From positions 33,001,468-33,065,467 of the forward strand of contig CM032129.1 of assembly GCA_018894105.1 (NCBI GenBank): DNA of 64,000 nt. The letters are read 5' to 3'. Position numbers and translations under genes: made by a program. This DNA is from Jacaranda mimosifolia. Its lineage: Eukaryota > Streptophyta > Magnoliopsida > Lamiales > Bignoniaceae. Below the pieces are notes generated by a model. The model saw nothing but the letters and a program-made list of their open reading frames with translations. It had not been told where the DNA came from and made no database searches. Shown here piece after piece: positions 24,007 through 37,900 of this stretch. Position 1 is the stretch's first letter; each line of letters begins with the position of its first letter.

Positions 24007-26695
24007 GATTTTCAATCTCTTCCTATTTTCCAATATCATTTTTAAAATATTGGATGCTAAATTATTGTAACTTATAATTGCTTGGGATCTATCCATCTCA
24101 CGAGAGTTGTACAAATTTTGGGATCTTGCTTAGAAGTATCCTTGTATTATACTTTTTGACAATCAGTTGATTATGGATGAGTCTTTGGGATCATGCCAAT
24201 TCTGAGGCTTACTGTTATATTTAACACTTGGTGCTTAAATTTATTGCCGCACTTTGAGCATTATACGTAGATTTTGATTATATCCTCGTATACAGATTAG
24301 ATTAGCTTGAGGAGAAATATATGTCCAAATATTTACAAATTCATGGTAGTACTAAAATGTCTGATTTCCTTGAAATTTTCTTGGCATGCTTTAAATGCTT
24401 GACATTTTTGCAATAGACAAAAGATGACACCTCTGTGGTGGCAATTATTGAACACTAAATTGGAGAAAATGCCAATTCTACCGGAAGGAATGAATGTAGT
24501 TGGGCCACTGTTGCTCGTCCCTGACCTAATCTTTAGCCCCGCGCGCCATCTTGCAGTGATTGTAGTTTTACCTATGGGACCATCTGCCCAATATGTGGAC
24601 CATCCACTTTTGATCCTCACCTCATCAATGTCCCTGAGAACCTATACCTCCAAATTTTCTCATTACATCCTCACCTACTTCACCTCTTATGAATTTACTC
24701 ATGCTTGTTTCTTGCCTTCCACATCAATTTTTGTGGCATTGAAGACATCAAGAATGCATGAACTTTGGATGGTATGGCTAGGCCCTATCTATCTATACGC
24801 AAGCTTTCTCCTTCTATTTTTCTACTATGTTTTCATATATTGTACAATTCCAATAAATTGTTTAGTCTCGTTCATTTTTGATATAAGAGTGCTTGATTGA
24901 TGAGTTATGCTAGGTGCTGTGTACCGATCCGTGCAGTGTTATAGCTAACACGTTAAGTTTCTCATTTAGGGAGTAAATTCGCATTCCCAAGAAATGAAAT
25001 TGAAAGAGATTGAGGGTGGGGCTGCACAAATTTTGAAATATGTAATTTAAATTAATGTAACATAAAAAAAATTGTCAAAATTTAACATATCATGAATCTA
25101 TATTACACACTATTTTTTATGCACTACTTTTAAGCAAATTCCCTGAACCGCTAAGCGATCATTTAAGAGTCTTTGTCGATACTTATTTATATATTGAATT
25201 AAAATGATCATACTACTAGATCTAGATGAATATAATTGTATGATGAGCCAAATTAGATATGACTTATAATTTTCCAACAAGACAATCAAATTTACAATGA
25301 ATTGACCAACAAAATACCACACATTAATTAATATGAATGTAATGTGACTTTTGGGTACAAAACACACACATCATACCAAAAGATTGGTATGCATAATAAT
25401 TAAAATGGGGGTAAAGAATTATAAAAGCCCTGGTCAAAGGGGCATTAGTGGGGCCCACTGTTTTACATGTTACTGGCTACACTCCCACTCACATCTTCAA
25501 TATTACATGACATTTGTTGAATGATATGTAGTTCGATGACATATGTCTCCCACATAATATAGAAGGTCAGAAGTTCAAGTTCGAACGAATTCCTAATATG
25601 AATGCTTATATATAAATACTAAAAACTAAATTTAATGAACTGTCATTACGTCCACCACGACAAAATTCACCTAATCTTTTGGCGGGTAGAGCCAAATTAC
25701 AACTATTTGCTGACAAGTTACTCGAAGTTCCAGTTTATCTCCCGCTATTTCTTCTCATCTGTCCTCTGTGGCTCTGCTGCAGCCTTTTCTACTTAATTAA
25801 TGAATAAAGTATTGGACTTTTCTTGAACAATTAAAGCATTTTCCCGATGTTAATGAAGCAATTATTTACAGACAATCTGAAATTCCAAAGAATGGGTACA
25901 AAAGCATAATTAAGGATGAGAAAGCGGGTTCTGTAAGCAGAGAGAGTACTGTGCTGTGCTGTATGCTTTTATATGTTTCCGCATTTATGAATTAAAGGTT
26001 AAAGAGAGACAAATGGCATTCCCTCTTTGGAAGGTTTTAGAGACAGAATGTGGCTTTTGTACTGTTATTACCCGAGGATTACGGTTTCTTGAAAGCTAAT
26101 TATTTCACCCCATTATTGGGCTTTGAAGTGCCAGAGCTGTCCATCGCTGTCATTGTCTTCAATGCATTTGCAATGGAGAGTTAAAGACCCTTTTGCCTAA
26201 TTCTCTTTTTTTGACCTCTGATGCTTTGGTTCGGCTGTGGACTGTAGAGAAAAAAGTTAGAAATTGGCTTTTTCTTTGTACATGACTTGTTTTTTTCCAT
26301 AGCGTTCGAAGTTTCAATTTTGCTGTCAGAGGAGGCTTTATTTTTTGCGTAAAGATGGAAAGTTTGAAGGGATGGTTTGACTGGGCTATGTACTTGGAAA
26401 AATGTCAGAATTGGAGATGGTAAGAAAATGCTGAACTTTCCTGTGTTAGATCTCTGAAAGTGTATAGTTCTGCTGTTTGAAGAAGCTGTTAATGCTGTGC
26501 TAGTGGAAGGTAGCATTGAAGTTCTGTAGTCCAGTTGGACATATTCTGGGTCGAGCTTGGAGTTCTTTAGTTCTGTTGCTGAACTCACAGGGCATCACTT
26601 TTTTGCTCTTGACTGCTGTTTGAAGTAGTGCATTTTCAGTAAATTCCAATTTGGGTAGTGTTATCTGTGGTTGACATTATTACTTGGGGGTTAGG
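24007..26695. other. Intergenic DNA between OLA1 and GHR1
   Basis: It starts with the OLA1 3' UTR and ends with the GHR1 promoter and leader. A 158-codon frame at 24424-24900 exists, but its composition and lack of any recognisable motif argue against a gene. From about 25700 on, the sequence is less AT-rich and pyrimidine-rich, as expected for a promoter and 5' UTR. No RNA gene or complete mobile element seen. Confidence 0.5.
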
Positions 26696-29600
26696 ATGAG
26701 GGCATTTATTCTTTTCTTGGTTTCTCTTTGTTTTATCTTGGCCTTGGGGCAGCTCCCTTCCCAGGATATCATGGCACTGCTTGAGTTCAAGAAAGGAATC
26801 AAGCATGACCCGACAGGTTCTGTGCTTGATTCATGGAATGATGTCTCCATTGATTTCAATGGGTGTCCTTCAACTTGGTATGGGATCATGTGCAATGGTA
26901 GTAATGTTGCAGCAGTTGTTCTTGACAATCTGGGATTGACTGCAGATGTGGATTTGAGTGTATTTGCTAAGCTGCCAATGCTTGTAAAACTTTCAATCTC
27001 GAACAATTCCATTTCTGGGAAGTTGCCCGAAAATCTTAGCAACTTCAAGAGCCTTGAGTATTTGGATATTTCTGACAACATGTTTTTCTCATCATTGCCA
27101 TCAGAGATTGGTAAACTAGTCAGCTTAAAAAATCTTGCATTGGCTGGAAATAATTTCTCTGGCTCGATCCCGGACACAATTTCTGGACTTTCCTCTATCC
27201 ATTCTTTAGATATGAGCCGCAATTTCCTTTCTGGCCCAGTACCATCGTCTTTGACAAGGTTGGGAGGCTTAGTTTATTTAAATCTTTCACTAAATGGCTT
27301 CACAGGAAGGATACCAAAAGGGTTTGAGGTGATGACACAACTTGATGTTCTTGACTTGCATGGCAATATGTTTGATGGTAAACTTGATCCAGAATTCTTG
27401 CTGCTTATTACAGCAAGTCACGTTGATCTTAGTGGCAATTTGCTGACGAGTACTGCTAAAGAGCAGCAAAAGTTTCTGGTGGGTGTCTCCTCATCTGTCA
27501 AGTATTTAAATCTCAGCCACAACCAAATAAGTGGATCACTTGTTAGCGGTGGTCAGGCTCAGGCTTTTGGGAACTTAAAGGTTTTGGATTTGAGCTACAA
27601 TCAGCTGTCCGGGGAATTACCTGGTTTCAGTTTTGTTTATGATCTTCAAGTCCTGAAACTTGGCAACAACAGATTTTCTGGTTCCATTCCTAACAACCTT
27701 CTGAAGGGAGATTCTTTGGTTCTAACTGAGTTGGACTTAAGTGGCAACAACCTATCAGGTACCTTTTGAAAACCTATCCATTCCATCGATGTTTGTACTT
27801 TTGAGCTGTGGGAGTAGAGTGTAGTTTGTGATAATCATCAAAAGTTCCTATTATTTTTAGTACTCTGGGTTCAGTTTAATTTTGTTCATAGCCTCGTCGC
27901 TCTTGCAATAACTAACAATACATTTTACTTGACAGGACCCCTTAGTGTGATTACATCAACAACGTTACATGCCCTTAATCTCTCCTCAAATGTGCTTTCT
28001 GGCGAGCTCCCACAATTGACAGGAAGCTGTGCCGTACTTGACCTCTCAAAAAACCAATTCGAGGGAAATTTAACAAGGCTGCTGAAGTGGGGAAATATAG
28101 AGGTCCTTGATCTCAGCCAAAACCGGTTGACAGGATCCATTCCTGAGGTAACGGCTCAATTTTTACGTTTAAATTCCCTGAACCTCTCTCACAATTCCCT
28201 GAATGGTTCTCTTCCAAAAGTGATCACACTGTTCCCAAAACTCACGGTCCTTGATCTCAGCTTCAACCAGTTGGATGGACCTCTTTTAACTACTCTTTTG
28301 ACTTCATCAAGTCTAAAAGAGCTTCACCTGCAGAGTAATAAGCTCTCTGGAAGTATTTCACCTTCATCCGGTGATTTGAATCTTCAAGTTCTTGATCTTT
28401 CTGACAACCAGCTTGATGGCTCCTTCCCTGATGAGTTTGGATCGTTCTCTGGACTTCAAGAGCTAAATATTGGAGGGAACAATTTCTCTGGCTCTCTGCC
28501 TACTTCAATTTGTAATATCAGTTCCCTAAATTTATTAGATATTTCTCGAAATCATTTCACAGGTCCACTTCCTAAGAACTTATCTAACAGTCTCCAAAGC
28601 TTTAATGCATCATATAATGATCTTTCTGGAGTTGTCCCAGAAAATTTGAGAAAGTTTCCTCTGTCTTCTTTCTACCCGGGTAATTCTGAACTGCAGTTCC
28701 CTAATCATCCTCATGGCTCTAACAATGTTCCATCTGAAAATGCAAGCAAGAAACATCTCAGAACTATCATCATAATTGTTATAATTGTTGCTTGTGTGGT
28801 TGCTATGATCATTTTGATCCTTCTTGTCATTTTCATTCTTTACAAGCGCAAGTCAACAAGGCCTTTGCCACATGTAACCGACAAAGATTCCAGCCATCAA
28901 GCTTCAACAAATCCTTCTAGCTTTAGTGGTGGGGGCCGTGCTGGTGGCTTGGTTGTTTCGGCAGAGGATCTTGCAACATCAAAAAAAGGATCAGCATCCG
29001 AAATAATCAGTCCAGATGAGAAAATGGGGGCAATAACTGGTTTCTCTCAATCCAAGACCAGCCACTTATCATGGTCACCTGAATCTGGTGATTCGTACAC
29101 TGCAGAAAACCTTTCAAGATTGGATGTCAGCTCTCCTGATCGACTGGCTGGTGAGCTGTACTTTCTAGATGACACAATTTCCTTTACAGCCGAGGAATTA
29201 TCAAAGTCCCCAGCAGAAGTCCTTGGAAGGAGCAGTCATGGGACATCTTACCGAGCAACTCTGGACAATGGGCTCATCTTGACTGTAAAGTGGTTGAGAG
29301 AAGGAGTTGCGAAACAAAGAAAGGAATTTGCTAAAGAAGCTAAGAAATTTGCCAATATCAGACACCCAAATGTGGTTGGGTTGAGAGGATACTACTGGGG
29401 ATCCACACAACATGAGAAGCTTATTCTTTCAGACTACATATCTCCTGGAAGCCTTGCAAGTTTTCTGTACGGTAATTGCTCTAATCCATTATCGGGCAAT
29501 TTATGCTTTCTTTTGCTTAATTAAAGATTTGATATGACTTCTTCGACAAATCCTAAATCGCTTGACTATTTTCATGATCTCTTACATGATTAGCATGCAT

Positions 29601-30286
29601 TATTTTAGTACCTAGAATATGCATGTTTTTCTTCCCCATGCATTTGCAGTTTGTTTACGTGGTTAGTTCAAGCCTCTCTAACGAGTCCACTGCTAGCAGA
29701 TCGGCCCGGAAGAAAGGCTCCGCCCTTAACCTGGGCTCAGAGGCTCAAAATAGCAGTTGATGTTGCACGTGGCCTGAACTATCTCCATTTCGACCGTGCT
29801 GTTCCACATGGAAACCTCAAAGCGACCAATGTACTACTAGACGGACCTGATCTTAATGCCCGTGTAGCCGATTACTGTCTCCACCGTCTGATGACCCAAT
29901 CAGGCACCATTGAACAGATTCTTGATGCTGGAGTGCTGGGCTACCGAGCACCAGAACTAGCTGCATCCAAGAAGCCCCTCCCCTCTTTCAAGTCAGATGT
30001 TTATGCTTTTGGAGTTATTCTGCTGGAACTTCTTACAGGAAAATGTGCTGGCGATGTAGTTTCTGGCGAAGATGGAGGAGTCGATCTGACAGATTGGGTT
30101 CGTCTGAGAGTGGCTGAAGGCCAAGGGTCAGATTGTTTTGATTCTGCATTGGCACAAGACATGAGCAGCATCCCAGCAGCAGACAAAGGAATGAAAGAAG
30201 TTCTTGGGATAGCTCTTCGATGTATTCGTTCTGTATCCGAGAGACCAGGTATCAAGACTGTGTACGAGGATCTATCATCAATTTAG
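26696..30286 (+). CDS. GHR1: LRR receptor-like pseudokinase GHR1
   Basis: Plasma-membrane leucine-rich-repeat receptor-like protein. Arabidopsis GHR1 is needed for guard-cell responses to hydrogen peroxide, ABA and CO2 and activates the anion channel SLAC1, apparently as a scaffold. Exons 26696-27758, 27936-29471 and 29700-30286 join in frame to 1061 aa. I chose the ATG at 26696 because the signal peptide MRAFILFLVSLCFILALGQ follows at once. An N-terminal LRR cap (DIMALLEFKKGI) is followed by about 20 LRRs with the LxxLxLSxNxLSGxxP pattern. The membrane segment lies at about residues 630-655 and a Ser-rich juxtamembrane region follows. The kinase-like domain begins around 765-780. It is a pseudokinase: HGN (in PHGNLKATN) replaces HRD, DYC (ADYCLHRLM) replaces DFG, and the Gly loop is degenerate (LGRSSHGTSY), while the VTVKW-type lysine is kept (LTVKWL). 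The intron before DRPGRK uses the AG at 29698-29699, which restores the conserved YDRPGRK-type junction. The gene is intact. Confidence 0.95.
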
Positions 30287-31964
30287 TTTGATGATATTAT
30301 TGAACAAATGCCAAGTGAATCAAGTAGCTCATTGGACTAGGAAATTATTATGATTTGCAGAAATTTTTTTCTACCATTGTTGTAAATTGGGGCATTTCTT
30401 GATGTAGATGAGCACTAATGAAAAGTCACTTCAGGTTTGGGACTTGGGAATTTGAATATCAAAGTCCAAGTGGTTAATAGCCGTTGTAATTAAATCTTTT
30501 CATTTAAGTTTTAAAATTATAACTGCTCCAAATGCATATTTCCATATATTTTGTATCATAGCTGACCATTTTAATAAAAATTTCTATATAAATAGGTAAA
30601 TTGCTTTATTATGTGGTGAAAAAAGAATCAATTATTTTAAAATATTTTAAGAAATAAAAATCGCACTGCAGAGAATTGTATGGGAAGTCAATGGAGATAT
30701 ACAGTAAAACGGCACCTTTTGGTCCTCCCCGCGCCTCTCTCTCTCTCATAAACCCAAAACCCAAGAATTCTCTGGGCTGCTGAAAAGTAATAACCTCCAA
30801 AAGCTCTTTATTCTATCACCCGCTCTCCACTCTTTCTTTCTCTCCCTTTTTAGTGTTTCTCTCACAAGTCACACCCTTTCATATACATAGCGCAAGGGAC
30901 AAACACAGAGAGAGACGTACAAACAAGCCATTGTCAATGGGAAGGTACTGTAATATGATTGTATACAGTTCTTTACTTTTTCTTGATGGTAGGGCACAGA
31001 ATTTCTTGCGAAATCCTTCTGTTTGATCATCGGACAGAATTTTTCTGATGTTCTCCGCCATTGTTGAGAGTTCTAAAATGATCTTGAAGAAGGAATCACC
31101 ACCCATGTGTTAACCTTTACGCAGATTGCAGCAGCTTTTATCTTCCCTCTTCATGGCTTGTGGGTTTTGCTTTAATTTTCTTGATCAAGTGAATATGACT
31201 TTTGTTATATAATCTTTATCGGTTATGCGTTGTTAATATTTCATTTTTCTGAAAAGAGTTATTGGTTATATGTGAGCATTTTTAAGCGCACGAGGCAAGT
31301 TAAACTAAGGTTCCGTTTTCTTTTATTCCTGATCACACATCAATCAAACTCTACAGATGATTTAATTTTCTTTGCATTGCTTCTGCAAATACAAGTTAGA
31401 TGTTTAGGTGTGTAATCTGTTGGATGATTGAACTCATTTTCTTTTGTTTGCATTGGAAAGGGTTCTGCTGATATGATGAGTAAACTCTTAAACCAATCCT
31501 TGGCTCCTCTTCCTGGGCCCTGGTTCTGCCTAAGGAAAAGGAAGGGTTAAGGACAAGAGATGAGTAATTTTGGAACAGATTAAAGTGGAGTAACATTTAC
31601 TCAGCTTTTTGGAAATACTAGTTGTTGTTTGGCCTATTGGCGGCTGAGCTAAGAACAATCATTTGTGTTTCCTGCTGAGAGCCCGAGGCTCCGACTGTTA
31701 CCCTTATGCCCACCTTAGTAAATTGTGTATCTGCATTTCATATGAAAAACTATAATATCTGTCTTTGTTTTCTGTCTAAGGCAGCTTAGTGATGAGTGTA
31801 TGGACAAACCTTAATTCTTTTTGCTAACTGATTTGTCTTATACTATTCAGAGGGAGTCTCTGTACTTGGAATTTTACTTGATGCAGGAGGCCTGGCACTG
31901 GGAAAAAGGTCTTGATAATGAATGGAAAATAAGATTACACCTGTGCATATAGATTGTACTTGTC
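30287..31964. other. GHR1 3' UTR, intergenic DNA and HEN1 promoter/leader
   Basis: No gene seen. From about 30720 the sequence has CTCTCT-rich tracts and looks like a plant 5' leader. The HEN1 leader probably contains at least one intron, because several short upstream ATGs occur between 30900 and 31960. Confidence 0.45.
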
Positions 31965-34900
31965 ATGTCATCTACTGCTGGGAAAATGATTGAAACAGGG
32001 AGATCCCCAGCTAACCCTCCAAAGAAGCCATCATTGACACCTAAGGCAATCATACATCAGAGATTTGGTGATAAGGCCTGCTATAAGGTTGAGGAAGTAC
32101 AAGATTCAACTCAAAGTGGATGTCCTGGGCTAGCTATCCGACAGAAGGGACCGTGTCTTTATCGGTGCACTCTGGATCTTCCAGAAACTACTGTTGTCTC
32201 TGACACCTTTAGAAGGAAAAAAGATGCTGAGCAATCGGCTGCAGAGAAGGCTATAGAAAAGGTCTCAATGCATGCTTTTCTCCAATAGCAAAGTTTTATT
32301 TGTTGCTTCATCTTACTATCTAGAAACTTGTACTTGATGATGTCATGGTTTTGCCAAATGGTTTGCTCCTGACCTGCTTTCTTTAAAATCAATGTGGACC
32401 TGTGCTACCTTGATTTGTTGTCTGAATATGGAGTTGGTTCTTTATATAAAGAAACACCAGCATATGGACTCTGATCAATTACATCTTTCTTGTTTATCCT
32501 GTTGATCGTGCTTGAGATTTCAGCAGGGAATATAAGAATGTATTTGCTAGTTTGGTTATGTGGAAATGAATTCATCTGCATAATATGGACAGGCTTTCCT
32601 GATCTTAACAGTGATATACAAAATGGACGAATATACTGTTTTTGATAGTTTATTAAGGGGACTTACTTTATGGAGTTCATTTTTAATATATTAACATCAT
32701 AATGATTAACTTAGTTAATCTATAACAACTTTTATGATAACAAACTTGTGTAGGAGAAAAACTCTTTCATGTTCCTATGCTGGCCTAGTATGTTGCAATT
32801 CTGGTAACAGTCGATTCGTGGATACTCAAGCCCTGTGTTAGAAAACAACTATATGCTAAATTAGTTTGAGAAAACATGGTATTCTTTTTTTCCTCAGGGA
32901 TACTTATCCTCTTTCGCTAGACCAAATGTCACCATGAGGATTGAATTGGTAAAAACTATTTGATTTTTCCATTTCTTTTACATTTATAAAATCTTCTTGT
33001 CTTCCATTTCAACCTTTTGCCTGTAACTTATCCTAGATTAAAGTTTTGGAGTTTCGGTGTTTCTGTCAATTTTTTTAGTAGCAGATTTGGTTGCACACAT
33101 CCATCTTTCTCAACCTGATAACTAAAATCTTTGTGTTACTACTGAAAAACAGCATTTCAGTACCTAAAAACTCTAATTTTGTCCTGCAGCTGGGCATCCG
33201 TCAGAAGGAATATAATCCCACTGTACAGGAAGCTTGGAATGATTTGGCAGTTCGTGTTGCTTTTCTATTTACAAGTGAGGTATGTGCTTGTGGAGCCTGG
33301 GCTGTGGCTGTAGTATTATAACTTCTTAGCTTTCACATCCTTTTATGTCATTGCTTCTCTCTTTGTGTGCTGCATTCTTTTGTCCTTATGGCTACTAAGT
33401 CTCTATGTGCTCTTCTTCCATCCGAATTTTCTTAACTTAAGAAATTATGATTGTCTTCATAGTTATTACAGTTTTAAATATATTCCTTTTCCCAATAGCG
33501 AATCCTTCTTCCATTCTACTCATTAAAAGTCAACCACTTTCTGCCTAGCCACCAAAATAGAGATTTTACTTTTAAGGATGCAAATGTGGTGGGGCTATTG
33601 AACTTCTCGTCAGCTGGGCATTTTGTAAAATGTTGCTTCTCTACTCACTTCGGTCATTCTTCGTACATTTGGAGGTGAATAATATTAGGTTGTTGGTAAG
33701 AACAACCTGATAGGCTAAAGGTGTATCTTTTTATTTCTTTATTTTTATTTTTATCTGAGTGGAATCATTTTGTGTGTGAGTCTGTACCTACTTGCTCATA
33801 AGAAATAGATTTTGATTGTTTTGTACTCGCGTCTAGTTATCAAAATCATATTTGATTGGGGAAATGTTGCAGATACTGTTGTGTATGTGGTTTAGAGCTA
33901 TACATTTTCTGTTATGAAGTTTTAGTTGCAACTGAATTATTCCTTCATTTCCCTTTTCTGCCACTCTGTTTTCTTGTTTTGTTTGGCGACCAAGAAGTTC
34001 CTTTCATCTATCCATCCACTCAGTGGTCACTTCAGAGCAGCATTGACCAGAGAGGACCATTTAAATGGTTGTATCCCAGTCTCGGCGATTGCAGTTTATG
34101 ATACAAGGATTACAAATATATGCAACTACATAGATTCCGCGGCTGAGGGAAACTCACTGCTAGTGATGTCACTAGTTGGGGCAGCAGCTAAGTTGACTGA
34201 TTCAGTATTGATATGTGATGAGCAACTTTCACTAAAGAGGAGAAATCCATACCCTCCTGAGGATATATCTTCAATAAACCTTGGATCAAACTTGGGGCAA
34301 AGCAATCCAATTGAAATAATACGCATTCCAGCTTCACTTGAGAAAGCTGTAGAACCTTTTACGCTTAACATTACTGCAACTGGTTATTACCTAGATTTTA
34401 TTGCTCGTGAACTAGGCATAATGGAAGCTTCAGGTGTCCTGATTTCCAGGTATGATAAGCATGTCAATACATGATTTCACAACTTAGTTTCCAGATTATA
34501 AATCATCTGTATTTCTCTAAAGTAGGAGATATTAGCACATATAAACAATTTTTAGTTTGAAGTGTGGAACAAGAGGTGTTCTTTGGACAATGAATTATTA
34601 AATATATTGCTCTTCTGTTTTGCCTAATGTTACAGATTTGAGTTTATAGAATAAAATTAGTGAAAAATGTTTTTCACTTCCCATAGAAAGGATGATAACA
34701 TATATGCGAAACCTGAACAATGACATTCTTTATGCACAGTACACCTAGATTTATTTTTAGAGGTTATCTAAATTTGTTTTAGTTGCTCAATATTGTGGGC
34801 AAGTATGTTGAACAGATCCCTTTTTAGGACCCCAGGACTATGTTGACATGACTATTTCATAACCAATGTTGATGCTAAATTGATGCCTATATGTGTTAAA

Positions 34901-37900
34901 TTCTGGAAAGCAATTTGTTCATGTATTTTTGTCTGTGCTGCCATGTGTCCATGAAGCAACATTGGATTAATGTTGTTAATGCAAGTTGTCCAGATTTGAA
35001 GTTTAAAGTATAACACTGATTGCTTTGTGTTTGAGTAAGGAGTCTAGGCAGAAATAGGGAAAATGAGTCAAGAGTCAATGTTTTCAGTTGGCCATTCTAA
35101 TCATGCTAGCCATTGCTTACTGAATTTATTTTGTGGGCTATTCTGTTGCCTCAAATCATCCAATCATTACTGAAGATGATATACTACTAATCAAGGTCAA
35201 TCTGCATTTTCTAAGAACTTTACTTTGCGAAATTGGACATGGATACTCATGTTATATATGCTTTAAATATTCTCTTATTGCTGCTACGTACCACAGGCAT
35301 TATGAATTGTGTTAAAATTTGGTAAAGCACAATTAAAGAACTATAATGTTGTTTGATTTTCTTGTCTTCAGGAATTGGGGCTGGAAGTAGATCTTTTATT
35401 TTCTTTCTTGTTCTTCTCTTAAGTCTAATGTGAAATATGCCTGTGAAACTGAGATGTGTAATTCATGTCCCACGAAATGGAGGATGGCTCACTTTATTTT
35501 AGCAAAGCTGATGTACCTAATGTTTTCCTTACTTTTACTTAAAAACCTGATCATTGTGTAGAACGGTGGGTAAGGCTTCCTCTGAAATGAGAATATATTC
35601 CTCTGCTCCCAAGAAACATGTCTTTCATCACTTGTCCGAGTCTGGAGTGAATCAAGAAGCTAGCCACTTTGAAGGATCTTTAAATGCCCGGGCAAGTTAC
35701 CTCACTGGCCAAGAAGTGTACGGTGACGCAATTTTGGCTTCTGTGGGGTACACTTGGAAGTCTACTGATCTTTTCCATGAGGCTGTTTCCTTGCGCTCAT
35801 ATTATAGGTAAAAACTTTTCGCCCTACTAGTGGCTGTTATTCTTGCTATTCAATTCTGAAAAATTTGTAATTTTTTCTGCAAGACTTCTATGTTCTAGCA
35901 TTTCATATTTGGTACCTTGAGAACTTTCTTGTCACTTAATTGCAGTTTCTTTTACCTCTTTGTCAAGGTTGCTTGTCAACAAGATACCTGAGGGAGTATA
36001 CAAGATATCTAGAGATGCAATACTTGCTGCTAAGTTGCCTTCAGCATTCACAACAAAAGGCTGTTGGAGGGGTTCCTTCCCAAGAGACATGCTTTGTACA
36101 TTTTGCCGTTTTCACCACTTGCCTGAGCCTGTCTTCTCTACTCAAAGTAATTCATCGGATTCATCACTAGATTTACCTGGATCCCATAAAAAGCTGAAAG
36201 TTACACAGTTGAGTAATGAAAAAAAAAGTGCAGCAGGTCTTACTACTGCTAGTGGGGATTCAGTGGGATCTCCTGGAGCTTTTAATTGTGAAATAAAGAT
36301 GTATTCAGGTCAAGAGTTGATCTTACAGTGTTCACCACAAGAATCTCATAAAAAGCAGACAGATGCCATTCAAAGTGCTGCCTTGAAAGTCCTATCTTGG
36401 CTGAACATATTTTTTGAAAAACCAGAAGTGCCCGAGAGAAATTGAACTTGTTGGCAGAAAAGCTTGACATTCACTTTAATCATGATTGCTTATTTAAGGT
36501 GTTTGCATTATGTTATTCTGTGCATAACTTTGGAAGCACTAGTAGTCAAGATTGCGGTGATAATGCAGAGGAAGATGAACCATCTTTTATTGAAATTGGC
36601 GTTGAAAACTCTGGAGTTACTTCATCTAATGGTTCTTTAGCATCAGTAAGCCATACTGTTTCGTCGTTTAGAGAAGGAGACTACATGAAAGAGCATCTTG
36701 AAAGCTGTGAAGAATTTGAATTTGAGAAAGGTAATGAGGCCGTCTTGCCTAATCTTGAAGCAGCTGTAGCACAGGTGGCTGTTGGTCAATCTGCGTATGT
36801 TCATGTGGAGTTTGGAAGCACTAAGAGTCAAGATTGCGGGGATAATGCAGAGAAAGATGAACCATCTTTTATTGAAATTGGGAGTGAAAACTCTGGAGTT
36901 ACTCCATCTAATGGTTCTTTAGCATCAATAAGCTATACTGTTTCGTTGTTTAGAGAAGGAGACTATATGAAAGAGCATCTTGAAAGCTGTGAAGAATTTG
37001 AGTTTGAGATGGGCAATGGGGCCGTCTTGCCTAATCTTGAAGCAGCTGTAGCACAGATGGCTGTTGGTCAATCAGCGTATTTTCAAGTGGAGTTGCCTCC
37101 CGATGAGTACATTTTGGCAGCAGCTGGTGATTCTGCAGCAACTCTATCGCTATTATCTTCAAGTAAGTTAGAAGTTTAAAGATATAAAATATTTTTTTTG
37201 TTGTCTATCCCTTTAAAAATATGTTGCATGTCCTGCTCCCTTAAACTAATCAGGCAGCAAGTCTTGACCAGATAAACTCCTCTCTCCTCTTTTCAGTGTA
37301 ATTTTCATATTTCTTTCATCTGCTTTTGTTTTCTTGTGGCAGGAAGCTGCAAATTGGAGTACTGTGTAACTCTGTTGCAAGTGACAGAACCGCTGGAAGA
37401 GCGAATGGAGCAAGCTCTATTCAGCCCCCCTCTGTCAAAGCAGCGTGTTGAATTTGCATTGCAGCATATTAAAGAATCTTCCGCAGCCTCTTTGGTATGA
37501 GCTGAAATACTTTAAAGTATTTCTGATGCTGATATTTTAAGGACTTGAGACTGATATTTGCTTTCAAATTGCAGGTTGATTTTGGTTGTGGTTCTGGAAG
37601 TTTATTGGACTCGTTGCTATCGTATCCTACTTCTCTGGAGAAAATTGTCGGGGTTGATATTTCAACCAGAAGTCTTGCAAAAGCAGCTAAGGTTGGCAGC
37701 ATTACAGTGGCTTTCTTTTGAAGTTCCAATTATTGATTTGTTACTCAACTTTGTTATTAGAAGCTAGTCCACTGATCATACATCGTAAAACCAAACAAGG
37801 AGCCGCGGGTTGGGGGGGGGGATGGGGCGCTGATTTGTCACTTATTAACTCAACGCCGCTCTTGGACTGATTTGTCACTTAGTGATCAGAACCAAGTCCG

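Noticed and set aside
24424..24900. 158-codon open frame between OLA1 and GHR1
   Set aside because: No recognisable domain or coding-like composition, no leader signal, and it lies in intergenic DNA right after the OLA1 3' end.
29651..29699. Possible extra N-terminal part of GHR1 exon 3 starting MFTWLVQ
   Set aside because: It is intron sequence; the acceptor at 29698-29699 restores the conserved DRPGRK junction and the correct frame.
30879..31106. Small open frame on the minus strand in the HEN1 leader
   Set aside because: Overlaps CT-rich leader DNA and has no similarity I recognise.
33926..33997. Upstream extension of HEN1 exon 3
   Set aside because: The exon begins after the AG at 33996-33997; using the frame upstream would insert residues unlike HEN1 and has no acceptor.
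36428..36536. A 109-bp intron in HEN1 that would remove the frameshift
   Set aside because: The donor is weak, the acceptor leaves the wrong phase, and the skipped sequence encodes residues typical of HEN1 (LNLLAEKLDIHF and FALCYSVHN).
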